Below, one piece after another: positions 1 through 7,499 of a DNA stretch of 9,124 nucleotides (position 1 is the stretch's first letter; the number at the start of each line of letters is the position of its first letter). Where the stretch lies: the NCBI GenBank assembly GCA_019417145.1, contig DXVY01000051.1, positions 1 to 9,124 of the forward strand, written 5' to 3'. The notes under the pieces are model-generated. The model ran no database searches. It had not been told where the DNA came from and was given only the letters and a program-made list of their open reading frames with translations. Both the position numbers and the translations under genes were made by a program. This DNA is from Clostridiales bacterium (lineage in GTDB: Bacteria; Bacillota; Clostridia; Oscillospirales; Acutalibacteraceae).

Positions 1-800
1 GAATTGATAATGGCCCCGCAGCCCTTGGCGTCAAAGGCCCCCGCTACGTCGGCCGCGCCGCCGCCCTGGGCGCCGTAGCCCGGCACCAAGAAAAGGGTGT
101 GGGGCAGCTTTTCCCGCAGCTCTTTGAGCTGGTCGGGATAGGTGGCCCCTACCACAGCGCCCACGCCCGAATAGCCGTACTTACCGGGGAGCTGTTCTCC
201 CCATTTCTCACAAAACGCCCCCATGGTTTCATAAACCGTTTTATCCCCCAGCATCTGATCCTGCAACTCGCCGGAGGAGGGATTGGAGGTCTTAACCAAC
301 ACAAAAATCCCCTTATCCTCCTGCCGACAGATGTTCAGCAGAGGGGTAACGCCATCCGAACCCAGATAGCCGTTGACGGTCAAAGCGTCCCCGCCGAAGG
401 GGGCAAAGGTGCGGCCGGCAGCCTCTACCGTTCCCAGATGGGCGGCCGCGTAGGCCTCCATGGTGGTGCCGATGTCGTTTCGCTTGCCGTCGGTAATCAC
501 AAACATACCCTTGGACCTGGCATAAGCGATGGTGCGTTCCAACGCCCGGACGCCCGGCCAGCCGTACATCTCATAATAAGCGCACTGGGGCTTGACCGCC
601 GGCACAATATCGCACAAGGCGTCAATGAGGCCCACATTAAAAAGATACAGCGCCTCGGCCGCCCCCTCCAGGGAGGGGCCGAAACGGCAGAAAGCCTCCT
701 TCTGCACGGCATCGGGAATAAAAGCCAGCTTGGGATCCAGGCCGGCGACGGTGGGGTTTTGCAGCGCGGCGATTTTTTCCATCAAACGGTCAAATGACAT
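1..800 (-). CDS. pyrF: Orotidine-5'-phosphate decarboxylase, type 2 (3' end beyond window)
   Basis: It decarboxylates OMP to UMP, the last step of de novo pyrimidine synthesis, in the cytoplasm. I translated it by hand from the ATG at 800; about 266 codons are visible without a stop, and the reading frame runs off the left edge. Type 2 PyrF proteins are usually near 300 residues, so only a short C-terminal part is missing. Seen: the N-terminal substrate-binding segment VAGLDPK (residues 18-24), the conserved lysine in PAVKPQ (K69), the catalytic Asp-x-Lys-Arg-x-Asp motif as DGKRNDIG (D103, K105, D108), and the late VGATYPDQL and VPGYGAQGG phosphate-binding segments typical of the long subfamily. 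An AGAGGAGG ribosome site sits 8 nt upstream of the ATG. It follows pyrC after 39 nt, which supports co-transcription. A small hairpin (825-837) lies in the gap. The assignment is secure; only the C terminus is unseen. Confidence 0.95.
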   Translation of the reverse strand, partial: MSFDRLMEKIAALQNPTVAGLDPKLAFIPDAVQKEAFCRFGPSLEGAAEALYLFNVGLIDALCDIVPAVKPQCAYYEMYGWPGVRALERTIAYARSKGMFVITDGKRNDIGTTMEAYAAAHLGTVEAAGRTFAPFGGDALTVNGYLGSDGVTPLLNICRQEDKGIFVLVKTSNPSSGELQDQMLGDKTVYETMGAFCEKWGEQLPGKYGYSGVGAVVGATYPDQLKELREKLPHTLFLVPGYGAQGGGAADVAGAFDAKGCGAIIN

Positions 801-824
801 ATAAGCTGCCTCCTCTTATTCTGA

Positions 825-837
825 GCGGAAATTCCGC
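825..837 (-). repeat. Small inverted repeat between pyrC and pyrF
   Basis: GCGGA-AAT-TCCGC forms a 5-bp stem with a 3-nt loop, directly after the pyrC stop codon and before the pyrF ribosome site. No T-run follows on the minus strand, so it is not a convincing intrinsic terminator. At most it is a weak RNA-stability or processing element. Confidence 0.35.
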
Positions 838-839
838 AT

Positions 840-2117
840 TTATTTATCCTGGAACACAAGCTGTCCCCGGCAGATGGTGCAACGCACCTTTCCGGTCAGC
901 TCCATGCCCTTAAAGGGGGTATTGCGAGATTTGCCGTGAAGCCTGTCCGGCTCCACGGTCCAGCGGACTTCCGGGTCGAAAAGGACCAGATCCGCCGGCG
1001 CGCCTTCGGCCAGCGTGCCGCCGGGAATCCCCAGAATCCTGGCCGGGTTCAAACTCATCAGCCGGACCAGGTCGGCCATGTCCATCAGCCCCGTCTTTAC
1101 CAGCGCAGTATAGCTGGCGGCCAGGGAGGTTTCCATGCCCACAACGCCGTTGGGCGCCTTTTCAAAATCCGCCTTTTCGGCAGGAGAATGGGGCGCGTGG
1201 TCGGTGGCGATGGCGTCTATGGTGCCGTCCAGCAGGGCGGCGATCACCGCCTTTTTGTCCGCGGCGCTGCCCAGGGGCGGATTCATGCGGAAATCCGCGT
1301 CCCGGCCCAGAAGGGCCTCCTCCGTAAACCAAAAATAGTGGGGGCCGGTCTCACAGGTAACCTGCACACCGTCCCGCTTGGCGGCCCGGATCACCGCCAA
1401 AGAAACGGCCGTACTCACATGACAGATATGCAGCGGGACGCCGGCGGAGGCCGCCAGCGCCACCTCTCTGGCCACAGCCGCATCCTCGGCCGCGTTGGGA
1501 ATACCCCGCACGCCCAGTATCCCGGATACCGGGCCTTCCTTCATGATGCCGCCCCCGGCCAGCTCCAGGTCTTCGCAGTGACTGACCACGGGACGGCCCA
1601 GCGCCGCCGCCGAAACCAGCGCGTCCCGCATATAGCGGCTATTGTACACCGGGCGGCCGTCGTCTGTAAAGGCGGTCGCACCCGCGGCGGCCAGGGCGGA
1701 CAGATCGGTTGGCGTCTCGCCCTTTAGACCTTTGGTAATGCAGGCCGATTGGTAAATGCGCACCGGCTCCTTTGCCGCCCTTTCTAAAATATCCTCCAAT
1801 ACCGCCGGGGTATCCACCGCCGGCGCGGTATTGGGCATGGCCAAAAGGCTGGTGACACCGCCGGCGGCGGCGGCCAGCGCACCGGTATGCAGGGTTTCCT
1901 TATGGGTCTGGCCGGGGTCACGGAGATGGACATGCATATCCACAAGCCCGGGCAGCGCCATAAGGCCGCTGCCGTCTATCACATGATCTGCGAGCTTGTC
2001 CCCGTCTATCCGGCCTACTTCCGCGATTTTTCCATCCTCTATGAAAATATCCCCCACCGTATCCCGACCGGACGCCGGATCCACGATGCGGACATCCTTG
2101 ATCATAAGCTGATGCAT
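840..2117 (-). CDS. pyrC: Dihydroorotase, type I
   Basis: This zinc amidohydrolase interconverts N-carbamoyl-L-aspartate and dihydroorotate, the third step of UMP synthesis. The 425-residue protein has normal length for the bacterial type I class. Metal and catalytic motifs are all visible: DMHVHLRDPG (H62, H64), FTDDGRP (D152/D153), SHCED (H180), HICHVST (H230, H233) and ATDHAPH (D306). The substrate-binding MPNT segment is at residues 94-97 and RMNPPL at 277-282. The start was set at the ATG at 2117 because GGGAGG lies exactly 7 nt upstream; an ATG at 2123 is too close to that site, and one at 2147 has no ribosome site and would add an unlikely N-terminal extension. It sits between a DUF218 membrane-protein gene (39-nt gap) and pyrF, on the same strand. 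The pyrC-pyrF pairing supports the functional call. Confidence 0.96.
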   Translation of the reverse strand: MHQLMIKDVRIVDPASGRDTVGDIFIEDGKIAEVGRIDGDKLADHVIDGSGLMALPGLVDMHVHLRDPGQTHKETLHTGALAAAAGGVTSLLAMPNTAPAVDTPAVLEDILERAAKEPVRIYQSACITKGLKGETPTDLSALAAAGATAFTDDGRPVYNSRYMRDALVSAAALGRPVVSHCEDLELAGGGIMKEGPVSGILGVRGIPNAAEDAAVAREVALAASAGVPLHICHVSTAVSLAVIRAAKRDGVQVTCETGPHYFWFTEEALLGRDADFRMNPPLGSAADKKAVIAALLDGTIDAIATDHAPHSPAEKADFEKAPNGVVGMETSLAASYTALVKTGLMDMADLVRLMSLNPARILGIPGGTLAEGAPADLVLFDPEVRWTVEPDRLHGKSRNTPFKGMELTGKVRCTICRGQLVFQDK

Positions 2118-2124
2118 AGTCATT

Positions 2125-2130
2125 CCTCCC
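2125..2130 (-). promoter_or_regulatory. Ribosome binding site that fixes the pyrC start
   Basis: GGGAGG on the minus strand, 7 nt before the ATG at 2117. A second in-frame ATG at 2123 is only 1 nt away from it, so the site favours 2117. Confidence 0.75.
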
Positions 2131-2156
2131 GTCCTTGTGTAACCCATTTTATTCTG

Positions 2157-2930
2157 TTATCCCAGCACCAGCGTCTTGGCCACGGCCAGGACCTCCCGCA
2201 CATAGTAGCATTCCTGCAGATACCAGGGCGTAGGGGCGCTGAGGGCTTTGGCCGACAGGCCGTTTTTTTCCGCATACCAGCCGCCCCGCCACTGATGGAA
2301 GCCGTCGGTGGCGATGGCAATATCCGCCGGCAGCCCCTCCTCCCGGATGACAGCGGCGGAAAACCGAAGGTTTTCCTCGGTGCTGGTAGACCTGGTTTCT
2401 TTATAAATCCGTTCCGGCGCCACGCCCTTTTGGATCAGCCAGCGCGCCATAGCCTCGGCCTCGGTGATTTCTTCCCCGGGCCCCTGTCCCCCTGATACCA
2501 CGCAGGGCGCTTCGGGATAAGCTTCCAGATAAGAGAGGGCGGCTTCCAGCCGTTTTGTGAGCATCAGGCTGGGCGCTTCTCCCCGCACCTGGCACCCCAG
2601 CACCACCACCGTCCGACCTCCCTCCGTCGGCCGGTTTCCCTGGGCCGAGAGGATTACTCCCAGCAGGACTGCAAAAGCCGCAAGCCCTGCAAAATAACCG
2701 GCCAAACAGACGCGCCACACGACGCGGCTCCATTTTACAGCCCTGATTCTTTCCCGCAGCGGCTTATTCCAGAGAAAGAACAGCGTAACCGCCGCCACGC
2801 CCATGGGGAAAAAGGAACCGATGCTCTGGATCCCGCGAAAAAAAGGCGGCAGAGCCAGCAAGAACACCGCCGCCGTGAGCAGGGTAGCCAGAATCTTCCC
2901 CGCGCCTTTCCATTTTCGGTCAACTTTCAT
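2157..2930 (-). CDS. DUF218 (YdcF/SanA-like) membrane protein
   Basis: The protein has 257 residues. The N-terminal part holds three likely membrane helices (about residues 12-31, 40-54 and 70-94). The DUF218 domain follows from about residue 107, with the family signature VVVLGCQV, then PSLMLTKRLEAAL, VVSGGQGPGEEITEAEAM, a GVAPERIYKE segment and STSTEENLRFS. DUF218 proteins are a conserved envelope-associated family (E. coli SanA, ElyC and YdcF) with Rossmann-like folds; roles in envelope or wall-precursor homeostasis are known for some, but the substrate of this subgroup is unknown. The start at the ATG at 2930 was chosen for GGGAG 6 nt upstream; a TTG at 2966 would overlap the upstream gene by 4 nt but has no visible ribosome site. 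It is co-directional with the methyltransferase-like gene (32-nt gap) and pyrC. No specific function can be read from the context. Confidence 0.88.
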   Translation of the reverse strand: MKVDRKWKGAGKILATLLTAAVFLLALPPFFRGIQSIGSFFPMGVAAVTLFFLWNKPLRERIRAVKWSRVVWRVCLAGYFAGLAAFAVLLGVILSAQGNRPTEGGRTVVVLGCQVRGEAPSLMLTKRLEAALSYLEAYPEAPCVVSGGQGPGEEITEAEAMARWLIQKGVAPERIYKETRSTSTEENLRFSAAVIREEGLPADIAIATDGFHQWRGGWYAEKNGLSAKALSAPTPWYLQECYYVREVLAVAKTLVLG

Positions 2931-2936
2931 TTTTTT

Positions 2937-2941
2937 CTCCC
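2937..2941 (-). promoter_or_regulatory. Ribosome binding site that fixes the DUF218 gene start
   Basis: GGGAG followed by an A-run and ATG, with 6 nt spacing to the start at 2930. The alternative TTG at 2966 has no comparable site. Confidence 0.65.
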
Positions 2942-2962
2942 ATAAACCGTATACGCGGCGGC

Positions 2963-4183
2963 TCAATACAAGATAGCGCCGAATTCCGCGGCGATTTTGC
3001 GGAGCGTTTCCGGCTCCATTTCACTTTGAGAATCCACCAGGGCCCGGCCCTGGTATAAAAACAGCGCTTCCCACAGCGCCTCCGGGATGTCGGACTGTAT
3101 CATAACGGGCAGTTTGGACATATAGGCGTATTCGGCCAGAAGCAGCGCGTCCGACACGCTGTCCACATGGATGCGCACGGCGTTGACCAGGCCATCCTCC
3201 AGCCGCTCCATCTCGATCAAATCCTCGCCCATGTCGTATCCGCACCGGATAGGCTCACTGGGCACAATGTCATCGTCGTTGAGAAAATAAACATCCCGGT
3301 CATCGGCCGCCACCCAGACGTCCTCCGGCTGGGCTGGTGGCAGCGGAGCGGTTTTGGCAATGGCCGCGGACAGCGCGGCGATATGACTAGGAGATGTACG
3401 GCTGCAGCCGCCGATCATCTCCGCCCCCGCGTGATAAAGCCCTTCACAGATAAACGCAAAGCTTTCCGGCTCCAGGGTTTTCCCCGGCTTTCCTGCCGCC
3501 GGCCGCACAATCAGCGGAACCTGCGCATAACGTCTGGCCTGCTCCAGCAGAGCGGCGGCCCGGTCGTAGTCCGTAAAGCTGTTCATGCCCACGGCAGCCG
3601 CGCCCAAGGCCTGCATGGTGACCATAAAGGACAGAAAGGGCAGGTCCTCCGGCGATTCGTCATCCTCATTTAAGGACATGGTGATAAAAACCGGCAGGCC
3701 GGTCTTGCGGCAGCCCAGCACAGCGGCCCTGGCCTCCCACATATTGGTCATGGCCTCACAGATTAAAAAATCCGCGCCCCCCGCCGCGATACCCGCCGCC
3801 TGCGCGGCGTAATCGTCCACAATCTGCCGGAAGGGAATCTCCCCGAAGGGCGCCGGCCGTTGGCCGGTCATGGAAAGATCCCCACCCACCAACACATCCG
3901 GTCCCACCACGCGCCGGGTGGCGGCGGTCAGTTCCTGGTTCAGGCCAGCCACATCGCCCGAAAAATCAAAGCGCTGCAAAACCGTCCGGTTCCCCCCAAA
4001 GGTGGGGGCCAGCACCGCCCCCGCGCCGGCCGCCGCATAAGCCTTTTGCAAAGCCGTCACTTCCGCTTTATGCTTTTGGGCAAATAAGGGCAGACAGTCG
4101 TCGGGCCGAAAGCCGAAAACCTCCAGATTGGTACCCGTCGCCCCATCCAGAATCAGAGGCAGACGCAAATGCACATCATCCAT
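2963..4183 (-). CDS. Homocysteine S-methyltransferase-like protein with altered zinc site
   Basis: The protein has 406 residues. Residues 8-270 follow the homocysteine S-methyltransferase barrel: LILDGATGTNLE at the N terminus, APTFGGNR (59-66), GGDLSMTG (100-107), ICEAMTNMWEARAAV (141-155) and the late GGC-RTSPSHI segment (258-268). In this family three cysteines bind zinc and homocysteine: one in a GxNC motif and two in GGCC. Here GxNC reads GMNS (S202) and GGCC reads GGCS (C260 kept, S261), so only one ligand remains. Residues about 335-406 resemble the start of the MetH pterin-binding barrel (PVMIQSDIPEALWEAL, GRALVDSQS, a terminal FGAIL). A full barrel does not fit before the stop. The ATG at 4183 has only a weak ribosome site. 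Membership of the fold is clear; methyltransferase activity is doubtful. It may be a lineage-specific protein with another thiol or no catalytic role. Confidence 0.85.
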   Translation of the reverse strand: MDDVHLRLPLILDGATGTNLEVFGFRPDDCLPLFAQKHKAEVTALQKAYAAAGAGAVLAPTFGGNRTVLQRFDFSGDVAGLNQELTAATRRVVGPDVLVGGDLSMTGQRPAPFGEIPFRQIVDDYAAQAAGIAAGGADFLICEAMTNMWEARAAVLGCRKTGLPVFITMSLNEDDESPEDLPFLSFMVTMQALGAAAVGMNSFTDYDRAAALLEQARRYAQVPLIVRPAAGKPGKTLEPESFAFICEGLYHAGAEMIGGCSRTSPSHIAALSAAIAKTAPLPPAQPEDVWVAADDRDVYFLNDDDIVPSEPIRCGYDMGEDLIEMERLEDGLVNAVRIHVDSVSDALLLAEYAYMSKLPVMIQSDIPEALWEALFLYQGRALVDSQSEMEPETLRKIAAEFGAILY

Positions 4184-4283
4184 AGCTTAACTTTCTTTCG
4201 CCGCCGCTGGCGAATGCCTTCCCTGTGCGCGGCTGTATTTCCACAGGGCCGCGGCTGTGCTAAACAGCCCTTGTATATTTTCT
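4184..4283 (-). other. Structured 100-nt gap between argS and the methyltransferase-like gene
   Basis: This is the only long gap in the minus-strand gene train. Three inverted repeats are visible: 4253-4269 (6-bp GGCTGT/ACAGCC, 5-nt loop), 4221-4248 (7-bp CCCTGTG/CACAGGG, 14-nt loop) and 4197-4214 (6-bp TTCGCC/GGCGAA, 6-nt loop). The 9-mer CGCGGCTGT occurs twice (4228-4236 and 4250-4258), so alternative pairings are possible. None is followed by a T-run on the minus strand, so an ordinary intrinsic terminator is not supported. RNA processing or a regulatory leader are possibilities. I saw no known riboswitch signature. Confidence 0.6.
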
Positions 4284-5978
4284 TTACATGCTTTCCGGCG
4301 CATCGATCTTGAGCATACCCAAAACGATGCGCAGCACAGAAGCAACCGAAGCCGCCAACTGGAGACGGGCCTGCATAATGGGTTCGGCCTCCCCCTTGAT
4401 CCGGCAGGCGGTATAGAATTTATGGAACAGGGTGGCCAGATCCAGCACATATCGGGTCATCCGGGCGGGATCATAGGATTTGGCGGCCGCCTCCACTTCC
4501 CCGGTAAAGCCGGCCAGGTGGCGGATCAGCTCCCGCTCCTCCGGGGCGGTAAGAGCCGCCAGTTCTTCCCCGGTACAGGCCCTGGGCTCCACGCCCTCGG
4601 CCTTGAGGTTTTTAAACAGGCTGCAGATCCTAGCATGGGCGTACTGTACATAATAAACCGGGTTCTGGCTGGACTGCTCCACCGCCAGATCCAGATCAAA
4701 TTCCAGATGGGTATTGGGTTCCCGCATATTGAAGATAAACCGGGCGGCATCCACCGGCACCTCGTCCAGCAGGGTTTTCAGGGTGATGGATTTACCCGTC
4801 CGCTTGGATACCCGCACGACCTCGCCGTCCCGCATCAGACGCACCAGCTGCATAAGAACAATATCTAACTTACCGCCGTCCAGGCCGATGGCGTCCATAG
4901 CTCCTTTCAGCCGGGCCACATGGCCGTGGTGATCGGCGCCCCATACGTTAATCACCTTGTCAAAACCGCGCACCGCAAACTTATTGTGATGATAGGCGAT
5001 ATCGCCGGCAAAATAGGTGGGGTTGCCGTTGGCGCGCACCAGCACTTCGTCTTTGTCTCCGCCGTGCTCGGTTGCCTTATACCAAAGCGCTCCTTCTTTC
5101 TCATAGGTCAGGCCCCGCTTTTTCATCTCTGCAAGGACTTCTTCCAACTCGCCGCCCTCGTACAGGGAGGATTCAGAGAACCAGACGTCATAGTGAATCC
5201 GATAGGCGGCCAGGTCGTTTTTCAACCCCTCCACATTACGGGGTAGGGCATAGTCCACTAAAGCCTTCCGGCGGGTTTCCTCATCGGCGTCTACATATTT
5301 ATCCCCATTGAGTTGGGCAAATTCCGCCGCCCGCACCTTAATATCCTCGCCTTGGTAGCCGTCCTCCGGGAAAGGAATGTTTTCCTCTCCCTTATAGATC
5401 TGTAAATACCGAGCGGACAGGGACGCGCCGAATTTAGCAATCTGATTGCCCGCATCATTCACGTAAAATTCCCTGGTTACCTGGTATCCGGCCTTTTCCA
5501 GCACGGCGGCCAGGCAGTCTCCCAAAGCGCCGCCCCGGGCGTTGCCGATGTGCATGGGGCCGGTGGGATTGGCCGATACAAACTCCACCATGACCTTTTG
5601 GCCCTTGCCCAGTTCCGACGCGCCGTACGCCTCGCCCCGTTCCTTTATCTCTTCCAGCACGCCGGCATAAAACCGGTCGCTTAAAAACAGATTGATAAAT
5701 CCGGGCCCGGCAATCTCCCAGCGATCAATATAGGTACCGGAAAAATCCGCGTATTTCATTATGGTTTCCGCAATCTTGCGAGGGGCGCTTTTCAGTGCCC
5801 GGGCCCAGACCATGGCCGCGTTGACCGCGTAATCGCCATGGCTGCGGTCGGCGGGGATTTCCACCCCGAAGGCCGGCAGGGGCTCCGCGGGGAATTTCCC
5901 GTCCGCCACCGCCTTGCCGGCCGCGGTCAAAACGACCTCCCTGATATCCTCAACCGTTTTATATACTAACATGGACAT
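4284..5978 (-). CDS. argS: Arginyl-tRNA synthetase
   Basis: This class I synthetase attaches arginine to tRNA-Arg in the cytoplasm. The 564-residue protein has the usual family length. Seen in order: an N-terminal tRNA D-loop-recognition (Add-1) region, the HIGH-type signature NPTGPMHIGNARGGALGD, the central VWGADHHGHVARLKGAM segment, the KMSKS-equivalent VSKRTGKSITL, and the C-terminal DALR anticodon-binding domain beginning near QNPVYYVQYAHARI and ending in MLKIDAPESM. The ATG at 5978 has GGGAG 7 nt upstream; another ATG at 5972 lies further from it. It overlaps the upstream DUF1934 gene by 13 nt, so the two are probably translationally coupled. The DUF1934-argS order is also known from B. 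subtilis (ywiB-argS). No T-box leader is seen, as expected for an internal operon gene. Confidence 0.97.
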   Translation of the reverse strand: MSMLVYKTVEDIREVVLTAAGKAVADGKFPAEPLPAFGVEIPADRSHGDYAVNAAMVWARALKSAPRKIAETIMKYADFSGTYIDRWEIAGPGFINLFLSDRFYAGVLEEIKERGEAYGASELGKGQKVMVEFVSANPTGPMHIGNARGGALGDCLAAVLEKAGYQVTREFYVNDAGNQIAKFGASLSARYLQIYKGEENIPFPEDGYQGEDIKVRAAEFAQLNGDKYVDADEETRRKALVDYALPRNVEGLKNDLAAYRIHYDVWFSESSLYEGGELEEVLAEMKKRGLTYEKEGALWYKATEHGGDKDEVLVRANGNPTYFAGDIAYHHNKFAVRGFDKVINVWGADHHGHVARLKGAMDAIGLDGGKLDIVLMQLVRLMRDGEVVRVSKRTGKSITLKTLLDEVPVDAARFIFNMREPNTHLEFDLDLAVEQSSQNPVYYVQYAHARICSLFKNLKAEGVEPRACTGEELAALTAPEERELIRHLAGFTGEVEAAAKSYDPARMTRYVLDLATLFHKFYTACRIKGEAEPIMQARLQLAASVASVLRIVLGMLKIDAPESM

Positions 5979-6538
5979 GATACATCTCCCGCTTCCTTTA
6001 CGAATATTTCCACCTGATTGCGGCTGACCAGGCTGTGATTGACGTCGATGGTATAGCTCATAAAGAGTCGGCCCCCGCCGCTGCCCATCTGATTTTGAAT
6101 CTGCTCGCCAAACACACCCACCATCAGTTCGCCGTAACCGGTATCGTAGTGGCTCATGTGGCGATGGCCTTTCTCCACCGTCAGCCGACTGCGCAGGCCG
6201 CCCACGCGCTGCATGGTGACCATGGTTTCTTCCTCAATCTTCAGCATAGTGGTCACCTTTTCCCGGGCGGCCCGCATCAGGTCCTCCTGAGCGGCCTGAG
6301 CATCTCCGGGATCATAGTCCCGATCCTCCGCCCCGCCGTATTCATAGGGACCGCTGTCGTAAGGGTCTCCGCCGGCCACGTCGCCGGCGCTGACGCTGTC
6401 GGCAAAGGCGTGATCCTGATAGGTGATATACCACTTGCCATCCTTCTGTCCCAGCTTGCCAAGGGTAGTCAGTTCGATAACCTCCCGCTCCCCGTCCACA
6501 TCCTGGGTACCCTTTATGGTTATAATAACATCCTTCAT
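5966..6538 (-). CDS. DUF1934 (YwiB-like) beta-barrel protein with acidic insertion
   Basis: The 190-residue protein belongs to the DUF1934/YwiB family, a calycin-like beta-barrel group of unknown function, typically around 140 residues. Family signs are VIITIKGTQDVDGEREVIEL (3-23), GKWYITY (34-40), VTTMLKIEE (95-103), GHRHMSHYDTGYGELMVGV and the C-terminal SYTIDVNHSLVSRNQVEI segment. Between residues about 43 and 94 lies an extra stretch rich in Asp, Gly, Tyr and Glu (for example DPYDSGPYEYGG), which accounts for the greater length. The start was set at the ATG at 6538; it has a modest GGAAGGAAA site about 10 nt away, and a TTG one codon upstream is also possible. Upstream frame extension into murI (to 6682) lacks family similarity. 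It follows murI after 22 nt and overlaps argS by 13 nt. The role is unknown; the argS linkage is conserved in other Bacillota but does not show function. Confidence 0.88.
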   Translation of the reverse strand: MKDVIITIKGTQDVDGEREVIELTTLGKLGQKDGKWYITYQDHAFADSVSAGDVAGGDPYDSGPYEYGGAEDRDYDPGDAQAAQEDLMRAAREKVTTMLKIEEETMVTMQRVGGLRSRLTVEKGHRHMSHYDTGYGELMVGVFGEQIQNQMGSGGGRLFMSYTIDVNHSLVSRNQVEIFVKEAGDVSCPC

Positions 6539-6560
6539 CAATCGGTTTCCTTCCCCCAGC

Positions 6561-7391
6561 TTAGTACATGGTAATGTCCACCCGCTCCACACGATCCCCG
6601 ATCTCCCGACCAAGCAGGATTGACGCCACCTGGGAAAAGGATTCGGTGCGATCGCTGACATAATAACAGCAGCGTCGCTCATTCCCGGAGGTATTGAGCA
6701 TATGGTGTGCCGCTAAATAGTCCGCAGCCGCCATGGCTGCCGTACGGCCGGTGTTGATCAGGGTGACCCTTTCCCCCATAATGCCGCCAATAATTTTACT
6801 TAATACCGGATAATGGGTACATCCTAGAATTAAGGTATCCACATCCGCCTCTGCTATAGGCCGCAAGTACCGTCGCGCCGTTTCCACCACCACAGGGTCG
6901 TCTTCCTGGATCCAACCGGCCTCCACCAAGGGAACAAATAGAGGACAGTCATTGGTAAAAACCTGCGCGTCGGGACGCAGAGCCATTATATGCTTAGAAT
7001 AACTTCCACTGGAAATGGTCGTGCTGGTTCCGATAACGCCGATTCTACCGGAGGCAGAGGCTTTGACCGCCGCCTCCGCCGCCGGCGATACCACTTCGAT
7101 AAAGGGAACCGGCAGATCATATTTCGTATGGCTGGCAACGGCGCTGACCGTACCGCAGGCTGCAATAATCATTTTTACATCCTTGGATAAAAGGAAGCGT
7201 TCATCCTGCCGGGCATATCTTTCTATGATCTGGGGACTGCGGCTGCCATAGGGAACCCGGCCGGTATCGCCAAAATATACAATGTTCTCATCCGGCAGAT
7301 ATTCCACAAATTCCCGCACCATGGTAAGGCCGCCCAATCCCGAATCAAAGACGCCGATAGGACGCACATCGCCCTTTTGTTTTTGCTCCAT
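6561..7391 (-). CDS. murI: Glutamate racemase
   Basis: It converts L-glutamate to D-glutamate for peptidoglycan precursors in the cytoplasm. At 276 residues the length is typical. Seen: VFDSGLGGLTM (D16, S17), FGDTGRVPYG (40-49), the first catalytic cysteine in AACGTVSA (C79), SPAAEAA (102-108), GVIGTSTT (118-125), NDCPLFVPLVEAG, and the second catalytic cysteine in LGCTHYPVL (C191, H193). The residue after C79 is Gly where the family usually has Asn (CNT), and the usual DSG-type loop near the end reads NTGRTAA. These are noted changes; both cysteines and overall fit are intact, so activity is expected. An AGGTAGGA ribosome site sits 6 nt before the ATG at 7391. It is the first gene of the minus-strand train, directly behind the promoter at 7471-7499. 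Confidence 0.94.
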   Translation of the reverse strand: MEQKQKGDVRPIGVFDSGLGGLTMVREFVEYLPDENIVYFGDTGRVPYGSRSPQIIERYARQDERFLLSKDVKMIIAACGTVSAVASHTKYDLPVPFIEVVSPAAEAAVKASASGRIGVIGTSTTISSGSYSKHIMALRPDAQVFTNDCPLFVPLVEAGWIQEDDPVVVETARRYLRPIAEADVDTLILGCTHYPVLSKIIGGIMGERVTLINTGRTAAMAAADYLAAHHMLNTSGNERRCCYYVSDRTESFSQVASILLGREIGDRVERVDITMY

Positions 7392-7470
7392 GGATTTCCT
7401 ACCTTTCGAAATAGAGTTTCTAAGTCAGAGGTCCCTCCAAATCGTCCTCGTCAAGTGTCTATTCTTAAAT

Positions 7471-7499
7471 ATTGTATCATAAAGCGGTCGCCTGCGCAA
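7471..7499 (-). promoter_or_regulatory. SigmaA-type promoter for the murI operon
   Basis: On the minus strand TACAAT (7471-7476) is preceded by TG at the extended -10 position. A weak -35, TTGCGC (7494-7499), lies at 17-nt spacing. Transcription would start near 7464, leaving a leader of about 73 nt before murI. A -10 of 5/6, with the extended TG, makes up for the 3/6 match of the -35. Confidence 0.6.

Noticed and set aside
99..797. Long plus-strand open frame opposite pyrF
   Set aside because: It is the antisense shadow of pyrF, whose minus-strand frame carries the catalytic DxKRxD motif; no ribosome site or family match in the plus frame.
936..1727. Plus-strand open frame of 263 codons opposite pyrC
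   Set aside because: GC-rich antisense shadow; the pyrC frame has all dihydroorotase metal motifs.
2931..2966. TTG start at 2966 for the DUF218 gene, with a 4-nt stop/start overlap
   Set aside because: No ribosome site before it, while ATG 2930 has GGGAG at 6 nt.
4184..4283. SAM or other riboswitch before the methyltransferase-like gene
   Set aside because: The 100-nt gap lacks a recognisable riboswitch consensus and a T-run terminator; only generic hairpins are seen.
4187..4450. Small minus-strand frame (87 codons) over the 3' end of argS and the following gap
   Set aside because: It lies out of frame with argS over coding sequence, has no ribosome site or recognisable similarity.
6539..6682. 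N-terminal extension of the DUF1934 gene up to 6682
   Set aside because: It would overlap the end of murI by about 120 nt, has no family similarity, and a usable start exists at 6538.
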